Assembly (NCBI RefSeq): GCF_013416775.1
Contig: NZ_SZVI01000009.1
Location: 62,001 to 126,000, forward strand
Length of the DNA: 64,000 nucleotides
Reading direction: 5' to 3'
Source: Rhodoferax sp. BLA1
GTDB taxonomy: Bacteria > Pseudomonadota > Gammaproteobacteria > Burkholderiales > Burkholderiaceae_C
Translations under genes and position numbers: made by a program
Shown here: one piece after another, positions 36,677 through 44,939 of the stretch
Position numbering within the stretch: position 1 is the stretch's first letter
How the letters are laid out: every line of letters begins with the position of its first letter
The notes under the pieces: model-generated
Database searches by the model: none
What the model saw: only the letters and a program-made list of their open reading frames with translations
What the model was told of the DNA's origin: nothing

Positions 36677-37170
36677 TCTACAACTCCCACCATCATTCCC
36701 GAATGGATCATCTCAAGCTGGGCCTTGAGGCGCATGTTCTGCGCCTTGAGGGTTTCGATTTCCAGAACAGCGTCTTTCAACTTTTCAAGGAGTTCACCGG
36801 TTGCCGATTGGGCTTCGACCGCCGCTTGGGCGTTAGCCTTGGCAGATTGGGCCTGGCGTACCAGACGCTCCTTAAGTGCTTTGTCGCTGGCGTCCACCAA
36901 TAGCCGAGAACCAATGGGCAGCAAGCCCTGGCCTTCGGCCACCAGGTTGATCAGGCTGGTCAGTTCCAGTCGTTCGTAGAGGTACTTTTCTTGGGTCTGC
37001 TTGAGGTCAATGGCCTGGGCCAGAGCGCGGACGTTGACTTTGCCGTCTGGCGTGGCGGGCAAGGTGGGGGCACGCTGTTCCTCTGGCACGGCTAGGAAGG
37101 CTACCTGCATACGTTCAAGGTACTCCTCTAGGGCTGCCTTAACGGTGGGGATGACGGACGGGCGGGGCAT
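36673..37170 (-). CDS. small coiled-coil protein of the recombinase operon
   Basis: 165 residues. A C-terminal coiled coil (about 100-155: AQSAKANAQAAVEAQSATGELLEKLKDAVLEIETLKAQNMRLKAQLEM) follows a mostly helical N-terminus (PTVKAALEEYLERMQVAF). Coupled on both sides: TGATG from the preceding gene and TTGA into the helicase. I know no named family; a role as accessory DNA-bridging or orientation factor, like TnpC, is inferred. Confidence 0.6.
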   Translation of the reverse strand: MPRPSVIPTVKAALEEYLERMQVAFLAVPEEQRAPTLPATPDGKVNVRALAQAIDLKQTQEKYLYERLELTSLINLVAEGQGLLPIGSRLLVDASDKALKERLVRQAQSAKANAQAAVEAQSATGELLEKLKDAVLEIETLKAQNMRLKAQLEMIHSGMMVGVVD

Positions 37171-37676
37171 CAGCGGTTGCCTTTCGGGAAGGGAGTGATC
37201 TTGCTGGGCGCACCGGCGCGCATCTGTTCCAACATTCGCTCGTATTTATGCTTCAACTCCGCCAATGCCTTCTCCGCGTCTTGCAACTGCACCTTGGCAT
37301 CTTGCAGATCCAGTTCGGTGGCAATGTGGGCGTCCTGCAAGGCAAGGTATTTATGGCGCCAGTCCTCAGAGCGCTCAAAGACCGAGCGCTGCACCTTCTT
37401 GCGCCCGACGATTTGAGTCTTCTTGAGCGACTCGACCCAAGCTTTGACGTTCTTGCCAAGTTCCTTCTGCTTCGGGGAGAATAGGGTGGTCTCCGAGATT
37501 TTGGCGCGCCTCGACACCTCGTTCATACTCACTGCACCCCCGTTTTCGGGATAGATGCCCTTGTTGGCAGCCATCTCCTTTTGGATGGCCACCATCGCCT
37601 CACGAACTCTGGCTTCTACCCCTGCGGTTCGTGCCTCGCCGCGCAGTCGTGCGGCCTCTTTGTGTGTGTCGCTCAT
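37170..37676 (-). CDS. TnpC/DUF6262-like accessory coiled-coil protein
   Basis: 168 residues from ATG 37676, which overlaps the stop of the third recombinase (ATGA). N-terminal helix-turn-helix-like part (AVSMNEVSRRAKISETTLFSPKQKELGKNVKAWVESL), then a coiled coil (LQDAKVQLQDAEKALAELKHKYERMLEQM). This layout is that of TnpC-type proteins following paired integrases in Tn554-like elements. An upstream in-frame start at 37793 would overlap the recombinase by 40 codons and is not preferred. Confidence 0.65.
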   Translation of the reverse strand: MSDTHKEAARLRGEARTAGVEARVREAMVAIQKEMAANKGIYPENGGAVSMNEVSRRAKISETTLFSPKQKELGKNVKAWVESLKKTQIVGRKKVQRSVFERSEDWRHKYLALQDAHIATELDLQDAKVQLQDAEKALAELKHKYERMLEQMRAGAPSKITPFPKGNR

Positions 37677-39814
37677 GTGGCGGCTCCCAGAATTGCCTGC
37701 ACTTCGGGTTTTGCACGCCACTGTGCACCAATATCGTCGTAGCGCTTGAGTTCCTGTTCCAACTGTTTCTTGTCGCGCGCTAAAGGGAGCCAATCGTTGT
37801 TGGCGATGTTTTCTTGCGCGTGCTGCACCAGAATGGGTATGACACGCTCGGTGTCTCGCCGTCCCGTTTTATCCTCAATGTGGTTGCGGCATTCCGTCTG
37901 GCAGTTTCCAGCCACGATCGCGCCTTTCTTCAAACTACACAGGCCGACTTCACCTGCAGTCTTGGTGCAGACGACGTGGGCGCTGATGAGCCGGGCACTC
38001 TCCCCATTATTGGTCAACAGTACCGAGAGTTCTCGGGCGGTATTGACACCCCATTCTTCTCCGGCGCGATGCAGTTCTTCCTCATAGGCACGCACAGAGT
38101 CCGCCAGTACCGGAGCGCCGCCGCCGCCATGGCCACCATATGGAAGACTTTTGGGATCATGAAGGGCTGCGAGCATGTCTTTAATCAATACCTCCCCACG
38201 TATGATCCGCAATTCACGCGTGATGTCATCGACCTCCTTGGCAAAGGCTGGATTGGCTTGCATATAGCCCAGAGTAGTGGTGACATCATCATGACCGAGC
38301 AGCAGCATCAACACCTTCTGGCTGCCGTCGATGGCTAAACCAGCGAGACGTGCCTGCGTCTTGCGGAAGCGGTGCGGGTGCAGGTTCTTGCCGCCGGGCT
38401 TGGGGGTCATGCCGATGCGCCTAGCGAGTGTTTGAAGGCATCTGCCATATCCCTTGAGTTTGTCTGTCGCGTCTGAGTTAGTACTCGAGCCCAGCGATGC
38501 CCACATATGGGTGCTATCCCCTACGAGATCAGTCAGCTCAACGGAATTTCCTATGATATGAGCCAGGCGCTCGCTGGCCTCAACGAGTTTCACTTGCTGC
38601 GCCAACACATCCACCATGAAGTCTGGCATCGGCCATTCGCGTTCCGTCCCAGCGAGGGCGCGCGAGGCTTTGTAAGTCTTCCCGTTGGCGTAGGGCTGAC
38701 CATCCTTAGCGAACTCGATGCAATTGCGCCGCAGCGTGGCCACTTCACCAATGCGCGCGGCCATTACTAACAGTGTCATCCAGAGGTGCGCGCTTTGAAG
38801 GGTCACTGATAAATTTTGGATGCTGTGCAAATGTCTAGGCGGCCACTCGGAGGGGTTGTGTTGCGCAGGGTCGTTGCGCATGTGCATTCCCTTATTGCTG
38901 CCATGCTGTAGATTAAAGGGCGTTGCCATGATGGTCTGCCCGTGCCTGTCGTGCCAGACGTTTGTACTGAAGTAACTAACGATACGGCTGTTAATGATGG
39001 ATAAGGTACATTTACGCGTCGGCAGTAATGTTGGCAGCGTTTCGAGCAGATGGATAAGGTTAGGCCCGAGGTCTTTGATAAGCCACAGTACACGAGGACC
39101 TATCGCCGCTAGGTAATCATCAGGTATTGCGGGAAAAGGAATCTCTTTACGCTTGGATGCGCGCGGGCGCGGTGCGCCACGCACAGCAGTTGTCTTACCC
39201 TTGAAACTTCGCTGTATTGGCGCATCCGACCAAAGATCGTAACCCTGCAACTGCGTCAACCGCATCAGTTCTGGGCGCAAATAATCGTCTGCCCACCATA
39301 CCCTTAAATCCTCTGACGTTAAGACGCTTGCAAAACCCGTGCTGGAGTTGCCAGGAGTTGCCAGTCGCAGGGATATCCCTCGCGCGACAATGTTGGCTAA
39401 GCTGCTAAAAAGGTTTCCGCATAGGGAGGTTACATCCAGCGGCTTTGCCTTGGCTCGGCGGCCGACTCCTGCCGGACCCATGCGCATCAGCAGAGCTATG
39501 CGTGTTAACCATAGCGTGCCTTCATCCATAAGCGCTTCTAGTGAAGGCGAGGTTGGTGTTTTCTTAGGCAGATAAGCGGTGATGCGTCTGCGGAAGTCAA
39601 TGCGTCGGTAAGTTAGATTCAAATGCGGAATCATTTCCTCTACCGTTTCCCATATGCCATATGTATCACCGTGCCCAAGGATCTTTTGGCAACTCAGAGC
39701 GCTTTGTTTGTCCAGGTGCTGTAGGCTCTCCAGCGGGAATAAAGCCTGCGCCAAGCCACGGGATTGGACCTGATCGAGGGAGGACGGCAATGGCAATTTT
39801 TCGGGTGCGTTCAT
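37673..39814 (-). CDS. large tyrosine recombinase, third of the operon
   Basis: 713 residues from ATG 39814 (ATGA overlap with the preceding stop). The C-terminal catalytic domain is complete by eye: Arg in MAARIGEVATL near 350, HRFR near 480, and LGHDDVTTTLGYM with the second His and Tyr near 505-515. A Cys-containing tail (CLSLKK-like and NCQTECRNH) follows. The N-terminal 300 residues resemble no short integrase arm-binding domain. It probably acts as a complex with the other two. Confidence 0.85.
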   Translation of the reverse strand: MNAPEKLPLPSSLDQVQSRGLAQALFPLESLQHLDKQSALSCQKILGHGDTYGIWETVEEMIPHLNLTYRRIDFRRRITAYLPKKTPTSPSLEALMDEGTLWLTRIALLMRMGPAGVGRRAKAKPLDVTSLCGNLFSSLANIVARGISLRLATPGNSSTGFASVLTSEDLRVWWADDYLRPELMRLTQLQGYDLWSDAPIQRSFKGKTTAVRGAPRPRASKRKEIPFPAIPDDYLAAIGPRVLWLIKDLGPNLIHLLETLPTLLPTRKCTLSIINSRIVSYFSTNVWHDRHGQTIMATPFNLQHGSNKGMHMRNDPAQHNPSEWPPRHLHSIQNLSVTLQSAHLWMTLLVMAARIGEVATLRRNCIEFAKDGQPYANGKTYKASRALAGTEREWPMPDFMVDVLAQQVKLVEASERLAHIIGNSVELTDLVGDSTHMWASLGSSTNSDATDKLKGYGRCLQTLARRIGMTPKPGGKNLHPHRFRKTQARLAGLAIDGSQKVLMLLLGHDDVTTTLGYMQANPAFAKEVDDITRELRIIRGEVLIKDMLAALHDPKSLPYGGHGGGGAPVLADSVRAYEEELHRAGEEWGVNTARELSVLLTNNGESARLISAHVVCTKTAGEVGLCSLKKGAIVAGNCQTECRNHIEDKTGRRDTERVIPILVQHAQENIANNDWLPLARDKKQLEQELKRYDDIGAQWRAKPEVQAILGAAT

Positions 39815-41901
39815 ACCAATTCCAATAGGACAGGTGAGGAGGCCAAGGGCAGGCCGGGAACGAAGTGCTGTCCAGCTGCTATCGCCTGCGCCCATTTCTT
39901 GCGTGCTGCCAAGCCTTGGTTTAGGTCGAACTTGCGCAGGGCGGCGAGGTTGTTCTTGAGTTCAATGTCATACTGTTCTTCGATCCAAGTTTCTATGGGA
40001 AGGAAACCCTGCAACGCCTTCAGTTCCTCGGCCCGCATCGCGATTCCGTCCAACGATTCGGGGAGCAGCACCGCGTGCTCAAGGCACAGCATGCATCGCT
40101 GGACATCACAGGGTTCGTTTGCAGTAGCTTTGAGGTGAGCCGGGGGGTGGGCAGCATCCTTACATGCTACCTTCATGCGGCTCTTTGGCAGGGTGCGTGC
40201 TTGAGCAAGAAGATTTTCCTGTTCAGGCGTAAGCTTCCCGTAGCGGTACAAATGAGCGAGGATGGTTAGATCGATCCGGCCCATCTCCAGTTCACCCACC
40301 AGAATGTGGAGGAATCGCCGCGCGGCGTCGCTGGCCTCCTGGTTGAGAATGTTGGTGTTCGTATAACCTCTGGTTGTGCCCAACCGAGCATGATTAAGTG
40401 CTCTTTTGACATGGAGCATGTTGCCGTTGCCCTTGCGGTACACATAGTCAGCAAACCATACCCTGAAATCGCGCGGCCGCACTTGGTGAATCGGCACCAG
40501 GGGTACTGCCTTATTCGTTGCTCGCTGAGCGTTTAGCAAGTGCACAATTTGATCCGTGAAATATACCTGTTTGCCATCAACTGATGCACTTTTGCTGCTT
40601 TTATTAGAAATCCAATCTATGCCTCCTGATCGGTTGACATACAACCACACAGTGCAGCACCCTTGCTCCAACGTTTTGACTTGTGAAAACTGTGTCGTGC
40701 GTGCTTTGTAGTCCGCGCCCTTAATAACCATGTCCTCGTAACGGAGTTTGGCATCAGCGAGTTGCTGTTTTAGCAATTCTCGCAGTGGTTCGACACGATC
40801 CAGATAGGTCTTGATCAGGTGGCCGGGGCCATCTTGGGTCTTCCATTGACCTGTGACAACTTGTTCATTTCCGCCTGCGCGTACTTTTTCCCCGACCAGT
40901 TCGTAGGTCTGCGGGCTCAACACGAATCGTCGGTGGGAATCATTAGTGTCATCTTTGAAGTGGTTGAACAGAAATTTCTTGGTGACGTCCAGCGTGTTGA
41001 GCGTTGACGGGTTCCAGCCTGTGTTCAAGAGACACAAGTGCCACACGGCATCCGCATCTTGGTGGCTTGGATAAATTGTTTCTCGCAAAGTTATAAGTTG
41101 GAACCCACGAGAATTGAGATTTACGGTGCTCTGCCCCTCCTGCAACTCATCTGCAGTCGGCAGCAACTTTCCGGTTTGGTTCTGGATTTTCCGCATGTGC
41201 TTCACATGCCGATACAGATTGGCTTCGCTAGGGTCTTCTGGTTCCTCGTCAGTTTGACTGAGTCGGTCACATGTCACCCAACGCTCCAGCGCACTTCGGC
41301 ATGCTCGCTTTATTGCAAAGCGCAATGCTCTGCGTTGCTCTTCCGGCGGGATGTGCTTTTGAGTTTGAGTCTCTTCGGGGGATTCCCAAAACGTCGAGCG
41401 GCCACCGAGTGCCACTCGGGAAACGTCCAACAATGCGCGAAATCCGCAAAAGTTGTGGCGATCCATGCGGCTGCGGTGTGCAAACTCGCTATGAACATTG
41501 GTTACGAGTCGGACATCCTCGACCCGTGTCATGGAATGACCAATTTTTGCTGCTTCTGCCTCCACGGCATCGAGGACACGCCACCAACTGCGCAGCATTG
41601 TGAAGTAATGTTCTACCGATGGTTTCGATAACCACAGCACGTTTTCTTCAATGGTGGGTGCCAGTTGGCGGATGAGTTGCGGTCGACCAGAGAAAGGGAT
41701 GAATTTTTTCCCTCCCGTGTGCTGCCTTTGTGCTTGTCCTGTGGCGAAGGGATGCAAGTTGACTTCGCAGGGTTCCTTTTCATGTTGCGTCCAAAACACC
41801 AGTGGATCATCGGACTCAGGGGCATTGAGTCTGACCGGAGTTGCCAGCGTAACGCCAGCGTGCTCCATCATGTGGTCCTTGTTGTACGTCCGAATGCTCA
41901 T
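39811..41901 (-). CDS. large tyrosine-recombinase-like protein, second of the operon, with altered active site
   Basis: 696 residues. The integrase fold can be followed (LCLLNTGWNPSTLNTLDV; RPRDFRVWFADY; RALNHARLGTTRGYTNTN), but by eye the first catalytic Arg is replaced in TGWNPST and the HxxR histidine by Arg. The last His and Tyr remain. A Cys-rich stretch (CKDAAH, CDVQRCMLCLEH) near 590-630 may bind zinc. It could be a structural subunit. Its start overlaps the previous stop (ATGA). Confidence 0.75.
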   Translation of the reverse strand: MSIRTYNKDHMMEHAGVTLATPVRLNAPESDDPLVFWTQHEKEPCEVNLHPFATGQAQRQHTGGKKFIPFSGRPQLIRQLAPTIEENVLWLSKPSVEHYFTMLRSWWRVLDAVEAEAAKIGHSMTRVEDVRLVTNVHSEFAHRSRMDRHNFCGFRALLDVSRVALGGRSTFWESPEETQTQKHIPPEEQRRALRFAIKRACRSALERWVTCDRLSQTDEEPEDPSEANLYRHVKHMRKIQNQTGKLLPTADELQEGQSTVNLNSRGFQLITLRETIYPSHQDADAVWHLCLLNTGWNPSTLNTLDVTKKFLFNHFKDDTNDSHRRFVLSPQTYELVGEKVRAGGNEQVVTGQWKTQDGPGHLIKTYLDRVEPLRELLKQQLADAKLRYEDMVIKGADYKARTTQFSQVKTLEQGCCTVWLYVNRSGGIDWISNKSSKSASVDGKQVYFTDQIVHLLNAQRATNKAVPLVPIHQVRPRDFRVWFADYVYRKGNGNMLHVKRALNHARLGTTRGYTNTNILNQEASDAARRFLHILVGELEMGRIDLTILAHLYRYGKLTPEQENLLAQARTLPKSRMKVACKDAAHPPAHLKATANEPCDVQRCMLCLEHAVLLPESLDGIAMRAEELKALQGFLPIETWIEEQYDIELKNNLAALRKFDLNQGLAARKKWAQAIAAGQHFVPGLPLASSPVLLELV

Positions 41902-43301
41902 TGGTTGTCCTCCGCGTCAATATCCTCTTCAATGAGCTGCTGCATATAGTTTTCATGGAAATTCAGGTTCACGCCCAGTCGGTCCGACACCCACTGCAGG
42001 TAGATCATGGTGGTCTCGCGCGAGACGTGCCTGAGTTGGCGCTGGATCGTCTTTTCGATGAAGCCCTCAATGTCTAGCGCCAGAATCTTGAGCACCGAAG
42101 GGTCAGCCTTGTTTTTTATGGCGCTTTCAACCAAAGCCTTTTGCCCTTCCAGGTGCTTCCACAACATGCTGCAGGCCCAGAAATCCCGCGCCAAGTGGGG
42201 TGACCAGCCGCGGGGACGTTTGGCGCTTTTACTCCTCCAGAAATCGTAAATATTCTGCCCGGTGTAGCGCTCACCAGTGGCGGGATTGAGGAATAGATGG
42301 ACCGCGCTGTCACGCATTGCTTCCGCCTCACGGACATTGTTTGCGTTACGCAGGCGGGTCGTCAGCGCCTTTAGGCGACCTTTTTTATAGTAATCGTGAA
42401 GCTTGCGCGCCATTGGCATCGGCAGAAGGATGTCTCCCTCGGGTCCAATTTTGTCTCCATGGTCTTTACCGAAGTCTCCCCCCTTGGTCTCATACCGCAG
42501 CTTGACGCACACTGCCTGATGTTCCTCCGGCCTGTCTTTGTTGACGATATCCCAGTTTTTGCGGTCACGTGGCAGGGTGTCAATGCGCCAAGCAGCGGCT
42601 TCGGCCCGGCGTATTGCGGTTTCGAGGATGAGTTCAGCAATTAGGCCTTCAACTTCGCATCTTTCACGGACTCGCGTCAGCCATGCGCCAATTACCTTTT
42701 CATCCGGAAACCCAAGCCGACGCTTGCTTTCCCTGACTTTTCCGCGTCGCGCCTCCACAGTCTTGGTCATCTGGGCTCCGCTGCTCTCACGACTTTCGAC
42801 CGTGACTGACCTGCGCACCTTTGGGATATGAAATGGTTCGCGCAGCCCTTTGTCAACCGCCCACTGCAAGAACATACAAGCAACTTCAACCCGAACGTTG
42901 ACTGTTTTTGCAGCCAGTCCAGTGTTGTCTCGGGACCAACTACCCGTGCTCATTTCGCCCTGGTAGGCCTGGATCAAGTCGATTTTGTAGTTAGCCGTAA
43001 GGGGGTCTTTCCCACGGGCGTGGCAATACTCAAGGTAGTTCGCGAGCCAGTGCGCGTAGTTGTGCATGGTGGCTTTGGTCGGCGGCATGGTTGATGCCTG
43101 CTCAAGCCCGCGTGTCCCGGCACTCCACTCACCTAAACCAATATCAATTAGAAATTGATTGGCGATCCGGTGATAGCCGGGACGGGTATCCATGATGAAG
43201 GGGAGGTGGGCGACTTGCCCGAAACCTCTTCCCTCAAGGAATTCTTGAGTGGGATAGACCACCCGATAGGGAAAGTCCGTAGTGCGTTTTGAAATTCCCA
43301 T
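41898..43301 (-). CDS. tyrosine recombinase, first of the operon
   Basis: 467 residues with a full catalytic set: Arg in LETAIRRAEAA near 232, HLAR near 367, and LRHVSRETTMIYLQW with His and Tyr near 424-433. The ATG at 43301 is at the edge of a perfect palindrome and only about 60 bp from the island end. Transcription probably starts in that short gap or reads through from the broken host aminotransferase gene on the same strand. Confidence 0.88.
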   Translation of the reverse strand: MGISKRTTDFPYRVVYPTQEFLEGRGFGQVAHLPFIMDTRPGYHRIANQFLIDIGLGEWSAGTRGLEQASTMPPTKATMHNYAHWLANYLEYCHARGKDPLTANYKIDLIQAYQGEMSTGSWSRDNTGLAAKTVNVRVEVACMFLQWAVDKGLREPFHIPKVRRSVTVESRESSGAQMTKTVEARRGKVRESKRRLGFPDEKVIGAWLTRVRERCEVEGLIAELILETAIRRAEAAAWRIDTLPRDRKNWDIVNKDRPEEHQAVCVKLRYETKGGDFGKDHGDKIGPEGDILLPMPMARKLHDYYKKGRLKALTTRLRNANNVREAEAMRDSAVHLFLNPATGERYTGQNIYDFWRSKSAKRPRGWSPHLARDFWACSMLWKHLEGQKALVESAIKNKADPSVLKILALDIEGFIEKTIQRQLRHVSRETTMIYLQWVSDRLGVNLNFHENYMQQLIEEDIDAEDNQ

Positions 43302-43327
43302 ATAGTTCCATTTTATATGGAACTATA
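43301..43327. promoter_or_regulatory. perfect palindrome at the recombinase operon start
   Basis: TATAGTTCCAT (43301-43311) and ATGGAACTATA (43317-43327) are exact inverted copies with a 5 bp loop. The site overlaps the first base of the first recombinase gene. It may be an operator or a recombinase arm site; as RNA it would hide the ribosome site. Confidence 0.65.
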
Positions 43328-43348
43328 TTTAAATCAAGTACTAAACAG

Positions 43349-43370
43349 TTTTCCCTGTAGCATAAACTTC
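43349..43370. other. right island junction (attR-like)
   Basis: Island sequence ending TTCCCTGTAGC meets native ATAAACTTC. Read inward from the native side it gives TATGCTACAGGGA, the inverted partner of the left end. Confidence 0.7.
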
Positions 43371-43970
43371 GTCGCTGATCAACAGTACGTTGGTCGGCGC
43401 CAGCAGCTTTTCCAGCTGCTGCATTTCCTGGGCGGACCAGGTGGTGCCGCTCGGGTTGTGCGGGCTGTTGATGAGGATGGCGCGGGTGCGTGGCGTCAGG
43501 GCTGCGGCAATCCGTTCAAAGTCGGGGTGAAACGTGCCCGGTGTCAAAGGCACGCGCACCACCACACCACCGGCGAGCTCGATGTTGGGCACATAACTGT
43601 CGTAACACGGCTCCAGCACAATCACCTCATCACCCGGGTGAACCACCGCAAGGATGGTGGTGAGAATCGCCTGTGTGGCCCCGGCTGTGATGGTGATTTC
43701 GCTGGCAGCCGAATAGGACCGGCCATACAATGCTTCCAACTTGGTAGCAACCGCTTCACGCAGCGCCGGCACACCGGCCATCGGCGGGTACTGGTTCAGG
43801 CCCTGCTGCATGGCCTGGGTGACGGCGTCCACCAGCGTGGGGTCACAGGCAAAGTCCGGGAAACCCTGGCCCAGGTTGACGGCATTTTTCTCAGAGGCCA
43901 GCGCAGACATGACGGTAAAGATGGTGGTGCCGACGTTGGGCAATCTGGAGATCAGGGTAGGGCAGGGCAT
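43365..43970 (-). pseudogene. 5' half of native PLP-dependent aminotransferase gene, cut by the island
   Basis: Codons 1-202 of a class I aminotransferase (TLISRLPNVGTTIFTVMSAL, AGATQA, INSPHNPSGT, ISDEVY). After the Tyr it enters island sequence and stops at 43341, giving a 209-residue product without the PLP lysine, so it is inactive. It follows the LysR-type gene by two bases, indicating an operon; that operon's transcript would run into the island's recombinase genes. Confidence 0.92.
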
Positions 43971-43972
43971 GC

Positions 43973-44926
43973 TCAGAGTTCGTAGTCGTTGATGTGGCCG
44001 GTCATGGCACGTGCCACCAGGTGGCGATCGAGCCGGTTGCTCAGCAACTCGGCAAATTGGTAAACGTATTGGCGCAGGTAGGCACCCCGTTTGAAAGCCA
44101 CCCGCGCCACGTTCTGGCCAAACAGGTGTCCAGCCGGTTTGATCACCAGTGCGCTGCTGCTGCCTTCTTCCAGCACGTCGCGCACTGACAACTCGGCGGC
44201 GATACCAATGCCCAGACCCAGGCGCACATAGGTTTTGATCACGTCCGAGTCAATCGCCTCCAACGCAATGCGGGGTTCGAGCTTGCGTGTGGCAAAAGCC
44301 CGGTCGATGCGGGTGCGCCCGCTGTACGAGGGATGGTAGGTCACCAGGGGTTCCCTGGCCACGTCTTCCAGGGTGATGTGCTCCTTGCCCGCCAAGGGGT
44401 GGCCTGCGGGCAGCACCAACACGTGTTGCCATTCATAACAGGGCAGGGTGACCAGCTCGTCGTGGTTGGCCAGTGACTCGGTGGCAATACCAATCTCGGC
44501 CACCTCGTCAATCACCATACGCGCCACCTGGTCGGGTGAACCCTGGTGCAGGCTGATGTTGACCTTGGGAAAGTTCTGGCGCAGCTTGGCCACCGGCTCG
44601 GGCAGGAAATAACGTGCCTGGGTGTGGGTGGTGGCAATCGACAGGGTGCCACTGTCACCCAGGCAGTGTTGTTCACCAATGCGCTTGAGGTTGCCCACCT
44701 CGCGCAGGATGATCTCAATGCTTTTGAGCACCTGCTGGCCGGGCTCTGTGACGCGTTTGAGTCGCTTGCCGTGTCGCGCAAAAATCTCGATGCCAAGCTC
44801 ATCTTCGAGCTCAATGATGGCTTTGGACACACCTGGCTGGGAAGTGTGCAAGGCTTTGGCGGCTTCGGTGAGGTTGAGGTTACGCCGGACAGCCTCTTGG
44901 ACAAATCGGAATTGGTGCAGGTTCAT
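43973..44926 (-). CDS. LysR-type regulator, CysB family
   Basis: 317 residues from ATG 44926. N-terminal winged helix (MNLHQFRFVQEAVRRNLNLTEAAKALHTSQPGVSKAIIELEDELG), then a substrate-binding domain with CysB/Cbl features (TTHTQARYFLPEPV, YHPSYSGRTRID). It probably controls sulfur or cysteine/methionine metabolism, which fits the adjacent methionine-type aminotransferase. Two bases separate it from the broken gene. Confidence 0.88.
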   Translation of the reverse strand: MNLHQFRFVQEAVRRNLNLTEAAKALHTSQPGVSKAIIELEDELGIEIFARHGKRLKRVTEPGQQVLKSIEIILREVGNLKRIGEQHCLGDSGTLSIATTHTQARYFLPEPVAKLRQNFPKVNISLHQGSPDQVARMVIDEVAEIGIATESLANHDELVTLPCYEWQHVLVLPAGHPLAGKEHITLEDVAREPLVTYHPSYSGRTRIDRAFATRKLEPRIALEAIDSDVIKTYVRLGLGIGIAAELSVRDVLEEGSSSALVIKPAGHLFGQNVARVAFKRGAYLRQYVYQFAELLSNRLDRHLVARAMTGHINDYEL

Positions 44927-44939
44927 GGTGAGTTGTCCG

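Larger units (their letters stand above)
1201..43361. mobile_element. 42 kb genomic island inserted in an aminotransferase gene and carrying a replacement copy
   Basis: The boundaries are where aminotransferase homology stops: left after the codon GTA (1198-1200), right before ATA (43362-43364), both encoding the same Tyr on the minus strand. The ends form short imperfect inverted repeats (TATGCTA followed by a partly matching GGA block). Recombination genes occupy 34451-43301 next to the right end, and the replacement aminotransferase is next to the left end. Cargo is mainly metal transport and resistance plus envelope functions, with several decayed mobile elements inside. Much of 16-26 kb looks more AT-rich than the flanks. 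No long direct repeat flanks the island; only the TA of the Tyr codon is shared. Confidence 0.9.

Noticed and set aside
37673..43301. Classical RIT (recombinase in trio) element
   Set aside because: The proteins are much larger than RIT recombinases and are followed by coiled-coil and helicase genes; RIT terminal repeats were not seen.
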